A stretch of 64,000 nt of DNA from the NCBI GenBank assembly GCA_016719295.1, contig JADKAF010000001.1:3286001-3350000 (forward strand), read 5' to 3'. Shown here piece after piece: positions 43,241-50,195 of the stretch. Numbering within the stretch: the first letter of the stretch is position 1; each line of letters begins with the position of its first letter. Position numbers and translations under genes: made by a program. The notes below the pieces were generated by a model. That model ran no database searches and was not told where the DNA came from. It saw only the letters and a list, made by a program, of their open reading frames with translations. The DNA comes from Planctomycetota bacterium. GTDB lineage: Bacteria; Planctomycetota; UBA1135; JADKAF01.

Positions 43241-44464
43241 TCTGTTTGGTTTTCCTCTCTGGCCCGGCAGCGGAACGCGGCTCCCGAAGAACCCGACCGG
43301 CTCGTCGCCGCGCAGGAACATCCAGTCGCTGATCCGCTCGCGCTCGACCTCCACGGGCTCCCCGTACGCGAGGCGCTTCATGCGCAGCGGCTCGCTCGCG
43401 ACCAGCCCCAGGATCGCATCGCCTTCCAGCGCCTCGACGCGGATCCAGAGATGCTCGAGCTCGGCTTTCTCCGCGAAGGGAGCCTTCACCCAGAACGGTC
43501 CGGAGCGCGGCGCCTCGCCGTGCCGCGCGAAGGCCTCGGCGAGCTCGCCGAAGCGCTCGCGCGCCTGCGCCGCGGCGGAGGCGAGCTCGGCCTCGCGGGC
43601 CGCCGCCCCACCCGGAGCCTCCGCCGCGGGCTCGAGCACGCACCACGGATCGCCCGAGCGGAGCACGATCGGAAGATCGAGGTCGAACGGCACGCAGCGC
43701 TGACCATCGCTCGAGCTCAGCGCCAGGCAGCCGCGGCCGATGAGCTCGGCGAGAAAGCGCCCGATCACCGCTTCGATCGAGCGCAGATCGCCGCCGTTCT
43801 CGCGAATCAGCGGCACGACGCCGAGCGCCGCTCGATGCTTGCGCACCGCGCTGCGCAGCGACTGCTCCTGCGCCGGCGGGAGATCGAGCGCCCCCACGTC
43901 CGGAACGGCGCCCGCCTGCAAGCGCAACGCCATGGCCCCGCCCTCCCACTGGATCGTGAAGAAGCCGTTGCCCAGGCGATGCACATGCGCGGGCATGTCG
44001 GGCAGCGCGCGCTCGAAGGCCGCGCGTACCCAGGCCTCGTCCGCCGCGGGAGCATCGGCGAGCAGCGCGATCAAGTGACGCGGCACGCCGGTGCGCGCGG
44101 AGCTTGCGGATTCCTCCGCAGCCGCGCTCGCGCGCGGCGCCCATTCGCGCCAGACCTGCAGCGCCCACCAGCCGAAGGCCACGCCGACGATCGCGTGCAG
44201 CGCTCCTCCTTCCTGGAAGAGCCGCACGAGGCGCTCGACCGCGCAGCCGGCGAACCAGAGCGCCCCGCAGAGAGAAGCACCGGGCCAATGGCGCCAGAGC
44301 GCGAGCGACACGGCGAGCGCGGGCGGCACGCCGAGCAGCCAGAGAGGCGCGGCGCCGAGATACGCGGCTTGCGCGAAGCCAACGGCGCAGAGCACCGGAA
44401 AGAAGATCGTGAGCCAGCGAGAGAGCGGAGAGCGCGCGAGCGAAGGAGACGAGCCGGCAGTCAC
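43238..44464 (-). CDS. Membrane protein with C-terminal DUF2314 domain
   Basis: With the GTG at 44464 the protein has 408 residues. Two to three hydrophobic stretches lie near the N-terminus (LTIFFPVLCAVGFAQAAYLG, LWLLGVPPALAVSLALW, ALHAIVGVAFGWWALQVW). The middle is a soluble region resembling a duplicated DUF4261/DUF2314-like fold. The last 70 residues (HLWIRVEALEGDAILGLVAS, EPVEVERERISDWMFL) match DUF2314. Its biochemical role is unknown. It ends 61 nt upstream of the TetR gene in the same direction, so it may belong to the efflux transcript. Confidence 0.65.
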   Translation of the reverse strand: MTAGSSPSLARSPLSRWLTIFFPVLCAVGFAQAAYLGAAPLWLLGVPPALAVSLALWRHWPGASLCGALWFAGCAVERLVRLFQEGGALHAIVGVAFGWWALQVWREWAPRASAAAEESASSARTGVPRHLIALLADAPAADEAWVRAAFERALPDMPAHVHRLGNGFFTIQWEGGAMALRLQAGAVPDVGALDLPPAQEQSLRSAVRKHRAALGVVPLIRENGGDLRSIEAVIGRFLAELIGRGCLALSSSDGQRCVPFDLDLPIVLRSGDPWCVLEPAAEAPGGAAAREAELASAAAQARERFGELAEAFARHGEAPRSGPFWVKAPFAEKAELEHLWIRVEALEGDAILGLVASEPLRMKRLAYGEPVEVERERISDWMFLRGDEPVGFFGSRVPLPGQRGKPNR

Positions 44465-44673
44465 GAGGCGTCGCCGCGAACGAGCGCGGCCTCCGCGGAG
44501 GGGCGCAGCATCGTCCTGCACCCCACCCTCGGAGCGCAAGTCGCGCACCAGTTCGGGTGGAACAGCAGGCGCCTGCGAATCTCCTGCAGCCGCGCTTGTC
44601 CCCCCCTCGCGGAGCGAGTTAGCTTGCGGCCGAACCCTTCCACCGCGAACCTCGGGCGCAGCGCTTCCAGCAC
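44461..44673 (-). CDS. Possible small cysteine-containing protein (70 aa)
   Basis: From a GTG at 44673 this frame gives 70 residues with a WCATCAPRVGC cluster that could bind a metal. Its stop overlaps the GTG of the DUF2314 gene as GTGA, a typical translational-coupling overlap. Its start is only 3 nt from the end of the MITE-like element at 44676. I recognise no family, and several AGG codons are unlike neighbouring genes, so it may also be a remnant. Confidence 0.35.
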   Translation of the reverse strand: MLEALRPRFAVEGFGRKLTRSARGGQARLQEIRRRLLFHPNWCATCAPRVGCRTMLRPSAEAALVRGDAS

Positions 44674-44675
44674 CG

Positions 44676-44842
44676 CTAGTGGGGCGGGGCAGAAGTTCGC
44701 TAGGAAAGTTCCGGCGGGTCGGCGCTTGGAGCAAGGAGCGACGACGACAGCAGGTTCGGGACCTGCCGAGGAAGTCGTAACGAAGCTCCAAGCGCCGAAA
44801 CGCCGAGAACTAACGACGCGAACTTCTGCTCCGCCCCACTAG
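44676..44842 (+). repeat. MITE-like element with 25-bp terminal inverted repeats
   Basis: Terminal arms 44676-44700 and 44818-44842 match at 24 of 25 positions and begin and end with CTAG. Inner arms 44720-44732 (CGGCGCTTGGAGC) and 44785-44797, and a central GCAGGT/ACCTGC hairpin (44750-44766), let the whole 167 nt fold on itself. No protein is encoded. A diverged copy in the opposite orientation is at 8575-8694. This is what a non-autonomous DNA element looks like; a structured RNA is the alternative. It ends 9 nt before the methyltransferase start. Confidence 0.7.
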
Positions 44843-44851
44843 GTGAATCCG

Positions 44852-45538
44852 ATGAGCGACGATGTAGCCGAGCGTATGCGCCGCGACTGGAATCAGCGCG
44901 CGCGAGACGATGCGCGCCATTTCATCGCCACGGGCGAATCGGAAGGTGCTCTCTTCGCCCTCTCCGGCTGCCGCGATACCTACCGGATGCTGGAGGACCA
45001 GCACTCGTGGCTGCGCCCGAGCATGCGCTCGCTCGAGATCGGGTGCGGCATCGGCCGGCTCGTGCAGTTCTTCGCCCGCATCTTCGCCGAGGCGCACGGC
45101 ATCGACGTCTCCTCCGAGATGGTCGAGCGCGGTCGCGCGTATCTGAAGGACGTGCCGAACGCGCATCTCCATCTCGGCGACGGCAGCTCGCTCCCCTCTC
45201 TGGCCGACGCGAGCTTCGACTTCGTCGTCTCCTACGTGGTGTTCCAGCACATCCCGTCGAAGGAGGTCATCCGATCCTATGTGAAGGAAGCGCATCGCGT
45301 GCTGAAGCCCGGCGGTCGCTTCAAGTACCTCGTGAAGAACGGGCGCTGGGCTGGCGAAGGCGCGGAGCCCGACACCTGGCACGGGGCGACGATCACCATC
45401 GACGATGTCGAGGCGTGGCACGGCGAGACCGGCTTGCGCTTGCTGAACGCCTACAGCGAGACCGAATCGACCGCCTGGGTCGTGGCGGAGAAGCCGGCGT
45501 TGCGAGCGGGCGAGGAAGCGCTGCTCCTGCTCTCCTGA
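44852..45538 (+). CDS. Class I SAM-dependent methyltransferase
   Basis: The 228-residue cytoplasmic protein has motif I LEIGCGIGRLVQFFAR near residue 57, the acidic end of strand 2 in AHGIDVSSEMVERGR, motif II FDFVVSYVVFQHIP and motif III EAHRVLKPGGRFKYLVKNG. This is the methyltransferase-11/25 fold. The substrate is unknown. An in-frame GTG at 44843 lies in the end of the MITE-like element, so the ATG at 44852 is preferred, though the gene must take its promoter from or across that element. Confidence 0.85.
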   Translation: MSDDVAERMRRDWNQRARDDARHFIATGESEGALFALSGCRDTYRMLEDQHSWLRPSMRSLEIGCGIGRLVQFFARIFAEAHGIDVSSEMVERGRAYLKDVPNAHLHLGDGSSLPSLADASFDFVVSYVVFQHIPSKEVIRSYVKEAHRVLKPGGRFKYLVKNGRWAGEGAEPDTWHGATITIDDVEAWHGETGLRLLNAYSETESTAWVVAEKPALRAGEEALLLLS

Positions 45539-45654
45539 GCAGAGTGCGGTCAGCGTCCGCCGAGGTGGTCCGTCTGCTTCCCTGGTGATCTGATTCACTC
45601 AGGAGGGGCACGTAGATCGCGCGCGAGATGGAGTGGAACTCACCATCCGAGAGC

Positions 45655-45689
45655 GCGAGCCGCGCGATCACGGGGATCGCACGGCTCGC
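45655..45689. terminator. Hairpin between convergent genes
   Basis: GCGAGCCG (45655-45662) pairs with CGGCTCGC (45682-45689) and inner CGATC/GATCG extends the stem. It lies 40 nt past the minus-strand stop at 45730 and 116 nt past the methyltransferase stop. Bidirectional use is possible. The rest of 45539-45729 has no gene. Confidence 0.5.
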
Positions 45690-45729
45690 CGCGGGGGGGA
45701 GGAGTGATTCCGAGCGTGTGGGGGGCGAC

Positions 45730-47754
45730 TCAGAGCGTCGCGATCAGCTTCTCGGACTGGCTCGCCATGGTCGGATTGAGCAAGTTGTCGAGCGCGATGT
45801 AGGCCCAGTCGATCGTGAGGCCGGCGCCCGGGGAGAGGGGCGGGATCGTGATCGTCGAGAGCGCGCGACCGTTGGCATCCAGCGTGCCGAGCGTGTTCCC
45901 GAAGGGTCCGACGTTCGGGTAGGTCAGCGTGATCAGCGTGAAGCTGTCCGGATTGAGCGGCACCAGCACGGAGCCGAAGTGGAAGCCCGGCGTCGTGCCG
46001 CTGACGCTGCCGAGGACGAAGTAGGTGTTGCCCGCGTTCGCCCCGCCGGCGTTCAGGTAGAGGCTCTGCGTTCCGCCACTCGTCGTCGAGATGCTGGTCG
46101 GCGCGGCGTAGAGCGAGCCCAAGCGCGACTTCACGATCGCGGAGGTGCTGTCGTTGAAGTTGACGCGCGTCGTGTAGGTGCCGTCGCTCGCGAAGCTCAG
46201 CGGACGCACGTCGCCGTTGCTGAACTGGATGCCGCCCTGCGAGCCGTAGAGCTTGAACACCGTGGGCTGCACTTCGATCTGGTCGCCCGTCACGACTTGG
46301 GGCTGGAGGCCGAGCGAGGGATCCCACGACCAGAGGCAAGAGCCCGCGTTCGTCCCGCCGGCGATGTCGAGGGTCATCAGGAGCTGGCCGGCGCCATTCA
46401 AGAGATGGCTGCGGCCGGACGGCGAGCCGAAGGTGCCGCCGCCCAAGGTGGCGTCGCCTTCGCGTACGACCATCGTCCAGTTGCCGGCCGTGCCGATGAA
46501 GGTCGCGCTGTCGTCCGCGGTGGTGACGGCGCCACGGAGCGAGGCCTGGAAGGCCACGGTGCCGGAGTCGTTCGTGAGCACGCTCACGTTGTTGAAGGTA
46601 TCGAAGGTGATTCCCGAGAAGCCCGGGACCACGTCTCCACGGCGCACGATCACCTGCTGACCGACCGGCGAGACGCGCACGATGGCCATGTCGTCGACGC
46701 CGTTCGTCACACCCGGCCCTTGGAGGTCGACGCGCAGCAGCATGCCGCCATTGCCGTCGAGCGCCGTCGAGCCGGCATTGACCGACCAAGACGTCGCCGT
46801 CGCGTGGTTGTAGGTGACGCCCGGGATCGGGGTCGCGTCGCCTTCGCGCACGAGCTGCTGCACGCCGAGGCCGGGCGTGTACAGCCAGAGGGCGCGGTCA
46901 TTCGTCGCGTCGACCGGCGTCGTGCCGCTGCCGACGACGAAGCTGACATCGAAGGCGATCTGCCCGGACGCGTTCATCTGCGTGACGAAGCCCGAAGCGA
47001 CGCCCGCGAGGATCTCGCCACCGGGGGCCACGTCGCCCTTTCGCGCGACGAGCGTCAGGTTGCCCGGCGTACCGGAGAAGAGACCGACGTTGTTGGTCGT
47101 GCCGACGACATCGCCGCCCATGAGGTTGGAGAGGAAGAACGCCCGGCCGAGACCATTGAGGCCCGTGGTCTGCTGGCTCGGCGAGGAGAAGGTCGAGCTG
47201 TAGGTGGCGCCCGTGGTGCCGACGGCCGGATCGCCTTCGCGCACGAGGATCTGCCAGTTGCCCGGCGTGCCGACGTAGAACAGCGTGTCGTTCGCGGTCG
47301 TGACCGTGACGTTCCCGTCGAAGAGCGTGGCCCCGAAGAGCATGAGGCCGGTGCCGCTGATGCGGTTCGAGCCGCTGATCCCGATTCCCGTCGCCGTATT
47401 CAACGTGGCGCCGGGGATCGTGCCGGTGGGCTCGAGGGCGCCGGAGCGGATCACGAGCTGGAGGTCGGCGCGCGAGGTTCCGACGAAGAGCGCCCGCTCG
47501 TCGAGCGAGGTCGAGCCGCCGCCGGTCATGCGCCCGCGGAAAAACACGCGCCCGGCATCATCGAGCACGCCGCTATCGAGGGCCGAGCTGCCGCCGAAGA
47601 CGGCGCCGGGAACTCCGGGAACGGCGTCGCCGTTCGTGGCGATCACCTGGCCGTTCCAAGGCAGAAGGCCTTGGGAGAACGCGGCGGGCGCGAGGACCGT
47701 CGCCGCCGCGCAGCTGAGCGCGAGGCGGAACGAAGGAGTGCAGCGAATCGACAT
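45730..47754 (-). CDS. Secreted DUF7453-like repeat protein with VSGTTPG-type tail
   Basis: The 674-residue protein starts at the ATG at 47754 with a signal peptide ending APAAFSQ. It is built of seven or more repeats centred on VREGDxxPG, such as LVREGDATPIPGVTY, VVREGDATLGGGTF and VARKGDVAPGG, alternating with LNGLGRAFFLSNL-type strands. Planctomycetal and cyanobacterial proteins with these repeats are often called DUF7453 or choice-of-anchor; a propeller is likely. The last 110 residues (YFVLGSVSGTTPGFHFGSVL, VPLNPDSF, DANGRALSTITIP) are the same module as in the sugar dehydrogenase-like protein at 296-1969. No enzyme activity can be assigned. Confidence 0.75.
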   Translation of the reverse strand: MSIRCTPSFRLALSCAAATVLAPAAFSQGLLPWNGQVIATNGDAVPGVPGAVFGGSSALDSGVLDDAGRVFFRGRMTGGGSTSLDERALFVGTSRADLQLVIRSGALEPTGTIPGATLNTATGIGISGSNRISGTGLMLFGATLFDGNVTVTTANDTLFYVGTPGNWQILVREGDPAVGTTGATYSSTFSSPSQQTTGLNGLGRAFFLSNLMGGDVVGTTNNVGLFSGTPGNLTLVARKGDVAPGGEILAGVASGFVTQMNASGQIAFDVSFVVGSGTTPVDATNDRALWLYTPGLGVQQLVREGDATPIPGVTYNHATATSWSVNAGSTALDGNGGMLLRVDLQGPGVTNGVDDMAIVRVSPVGQQVIVRRGDVVPGFSGITFDTFNNVSVLTNDSGTVAFQASLRGAVTTADDSATFIGTAGNWTMVVREGDATLGGGTFGSPSGRSHLLNGAGQLLMTLDIAGGTNAGSCLWSWDPSLGLQPQVVTGDQIEVQPTVFKLYGSQGGIQFSNGDVRPLSFASDGTYTTRVNFNDSTSAIVKSRLGSLYAAPTSISTTSGGTQSLYLNAGGANAGNTYFVLGSVSGTTPGFHFGSVLVPLNPDSFTLITLTYPNVGPFGNTLGTLDANGRALSTITIPPLSPGAGLTIDWAYIALDNLLNPTMASQSEKLIATL

Positions 47755-47899
47755 GCGAGGGCTCCGGTGGAGAACGGGGCGGTGTCTCGCTCCCCGAGTT
47801 ACGGGGCCAGGCGACGCCGCAGACCAGTAGCCCTTCTTTGCCGGTGCCCGGATTTCCGGAGCACCAAAGCGCGATTCCCTTCCGAAGCCTCGTTGCCGA

Positions 47900-48622
47900 G
47901 CGGAGCGCCGGCGAGGCTCGGCCACGCCGGGATCGGCGACCTCTCGCCCGCGCTGCCGGAGGCGTTGGTCGGGAACGCGAGCTGCACCACGGGATCCAGG
48001 TCACCGCGGCGCCGCGACCGCAGCCAACTCCGAACGGCGTCGCCGATGCCGTCGGCGAGACCGCGACCCCGAAGTCCTGGATCCACGTGCCGCTCGCGTA
48101 GAGCGGTCCGGTCGGGACGAGCTCGCTCCAGAGCTGCAGGCCATCGGTTCAGACCAGGGTGCCGAAGCGGGTGTAGCCGACCGAGATCAGCGGACCGAGC
48201 CCCGTGCTCGTCGTGCCGAGCATCGCGCCGTTCGCGACCGCAATGCGCTGCAGGTCGCCGTTCTCGAGGCCCAGAGTCAGCTCACCGCCGAAGGGCGAGA
48301 CCGCGACGGATCTCACGTCGACATAGCTGCCGATCACGCGCTGGGTTCCGGACGCCAGGTCGTACTCGACGACCGTGGAGGCACCGCCGCTGTTGCTCGC
48401 CACATAGAGGAACGGCTCCGCGACGGCGAGATCCACCGCACCCGGCACGGTGAGGAGGGGCGTCGCGGGCACGATCTGCGGCGGCGGCTGCAGGAAAACG
48501 ATCTGCCCCAGCACCGTGGTGACCCCGCGCCCCAGCACATCGACGAGCTTGTAGCTCAGCTCGGTGAGCGCCGTCCTCTCGAGCACCACGATCGCACTCG
48601 TCGGCCCAGCCGCGCGAGTTCC
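47900..48622 (-). pseudogene. Decayed secreted propeller-like protein gene, truncated at a palindrome
   Basis: From about 48619 a frame reads ...TSAIVVLERTALTELSYKLV..., then YVASNSGGASTVVEYDLASG and VAVSPFGGELTLGLENGDLQ, like a lactonase-type propeller. A TGA at 48149-48151 interrupts it, but the same frame goes on coherently (TDGLQLWSELVPTGPLYASG, IQDFGVAVS, FGVGCGRG). A frameshift at about 48000-48015 leads to a tail-like segment (DLDPVVQLAFPTNASG, PAWPSLAGAPLGNE). The 5' end is missing: the frame starts exactly at the palindrome at 48623. No signal peptide remains. The 3' limit near 47900 is approximate. Confidence 0.6.
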
Positions 48623-48699
48623 AACCGAACGTACGGTGCCAGAGCAAATTCCTCCGGTTACTAACCGGAGGAATTTGCTCTGGCACCGTACGTTCGGTT
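48623..48699. repeat. Perfect 77-nt palindrome (38-bp arms) overlapping the lysS stop codon
   Basis: Arms 48623-48660 and 48662-48699 are exact reverse complements around a single C. The arms contain GGTGCCAGAGCAAATTCCTC and its complement. The last two bases of the TAA stop of lysS (complement of 48698-48700) fall in the arm. It could act as a terminator, but its length and perfection suggest a REP/mobile palindrome. It marks the broken 5' end of the pseudogene at 47900-48622. Confidence 0.85.
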
Positions 48700-50173
48700 A
48701 GCCGGAGTCGGTGGTGGCGCGCATCATCGGGAAGAATACGACTTCGCGGAGGCTTTCCTGGCCGGTGATGAGCGCCACGAAGCGATCGATGCCGAGGCCC
48801 AAGCCGGAGATCGGCGGCATGCCGTGCTCCATGCACTCCAAGAAGTCCTCCTCCATCATCATCGTCTCGTCGTCGCCGGCCTCGCGCATCGCGACCTGCT
48901 CCTCGAGGCGCGCTCTCTGGTCGATCGGATCGACGAGCTCGGAGTAGGCCTTCACGATCTCCCAGGTGTTCACCAGCACCTGGAACATGTCGAGCGTACC
49001 GGGATCCGCGTCCGAGCGGCGCGCGAGCGGCACGAGCTCGGTCGGATGGCCGGTGAGGAACATCGGCTGGATCAGCTTCGGACGCGAGACGACCTTGTAG
49101 AGCCCATCGATCAGCGCCGCGCGCGAGCGGTACTTCTTGAACTCGAGGTCGATCCCCTTCTGCCGTATCGCCGCCTCGAGCGAACGGTGATCGCCGTGCG
49201 CGGCGAGGTCGATGCCGCAGTCCTCGAGGAGGAGCTCCCGGTAGCTCCGCTCCGGCCACTCGCCACCGAGATCGATCTCGTTCCCCGAGACCTGGATCTT
49301 CAGCGTCCCGAGCGCCTCGCGCACGACCGTCTGGATCATCTCGCGCACGAAGCGCATGTTGTCGCGGTAGCTCCAATAGGCCGCGTAGTACTCGAGCATC
49401 GTGAACTCCTGCAGGTGCGAGGGATCCAGGCCGTCTTTGCGGGAGCTCCGTCCGCTCGCGTACACGCGGTCCATGCCGCCGGCGACGAGGCGCTTCAGAT
49501 AGGTCTCGGGCGAGATGCGGAGATAGAGGTCGACGTCGAGGGCGTTGTGGTGCGTCGCGAAGGGGCGCGCCGCGGCGCCGCTCGCCGCCGCCTGCAGCAT
49601 CGGCGTCTCGACCTCGAGGAAGCCGTTCTGGTCGAGGTAGGAGCGCACGAGCGAGACCACGCGCGAGCGCACGTGGAACACGCGCCGCGTCTCCTCGCTC
49701 ATCAGGAGGTCGAGGTAGCGGCGGCGATAGCGCGCGTCGGTGTCGTGCAAGCCGTGCCACTTCTCGGGCAGCGGCCGCAGGGACTTCCCGAGGAAGCTCA
49801 CCGCGCGCGCCTGCACGGTGCGCTCGCCGGCCTTCGTGGTCCAGAGCTCGCCTTCGATGCCGAGGAAGTCGCCGATGTCGGTGAGCTTGGTCACCCACTT
49901 CAGCGTGGCTTCATCGAGCTCGCCGCGCTGGAACGAGACCTGCACGCGACCGCTCGGGTCCTGTAGATGCCCGAAGTTGAGCTTCCCGAACGAGCGGAAG
50001 AGCATCAGCCTCCCGGCGATCCGGACCTTCGCGCCGTCCGGTAGCGCGCGCGCGCCAAGGCAGGTGCTCGTCGTGTCGTAGCGCTCCGGGTACGGCTGGA
50101 TGCCGAGCTCGCGGAGCTTCGCTAGCTTCTCCAGGCGCACCGCGCGCTGGTCGTTGGTATCGCTCGTCTGCAT
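48698..50173 (-). CDS. lysS: Lysine--tRNA ligase, class II, divergent in motif 2
   Basis: The 491-residue protein starts at the ATG at 50173, with an N-terminal OB-fold (VRIAGRLMLFRSFGKLNFGH, RVQVSFQRG) and a class II catalytic core. Motif 1 lies around YLDLLMSEETRRVF and ETPMLQ; LRISPETYLKRLVAGGMDRV precedes motif 2; motif 3 is GLGLGIDRFVALITG. It charges tRNA-Lys. Motif 2 reads GRSSRKDG and then SHLQEFTMLEYY, whereas most LysRS have an R-N-F-R-N-E-G and HNPEFT pattern, so Glu is Asp and Asn-Pro is Leu-Gln. Still, length and core are those of LysRS. It lies 22 nt after the transketolase reading frame and is probably co-transcribed with it. Confidence 0.85.
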   Translation of the reverse strand: MQTSDTNDQRAVRLEKLAKLRELGIQPYPERYDTTSTCLGARALPDGAKVRIAGRLMLFRSFGKLNFGHLQDPSGRVQVSFQRGELDEATLKWVTKLTDIGDFLGIEGELWTTKAGERTVQARAVSFLGKSLRPLPEKWHGLHDTDARYRRRYLDLLMSEETRRVFHVRSRVVSLVRSYLDQNGFLEVETPMLQAAASGAAARPFATHHNALDVDLYLRISPETYLKRLVAGGMDRVYASGRSSRKDGLDPSHLQEFTMLEYYAAYWSYRDNMRFVREMIQTVVREALGTLKIQVSGNEIDLGGEWPERSYRELLLEDCGIDLAAHGDHRSLEAAIRQKGIDLEFKKYRSRAALIDGLYKVVSRPKLIQPMFLTGHPTELVPLARRSDADPGTLDMFQVLVNTWEIVKAYSELVDPIDQRARLEEQVAMREAGDDETMMMEEDFLECMEHGMPPISGLGLGIDRFVALITGQESLREVVFFPMMRATTDSG

Positions 50174-50195
50174 CACGCTCTGCTCTGGGGTCTAC

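Noticed and set aside
44465..44791. Longer N-terminus for the DUF2314 protein
   Set aside because: The extra part would be encoded by the MITE-like element and the small upstream frame, without sensible composition.
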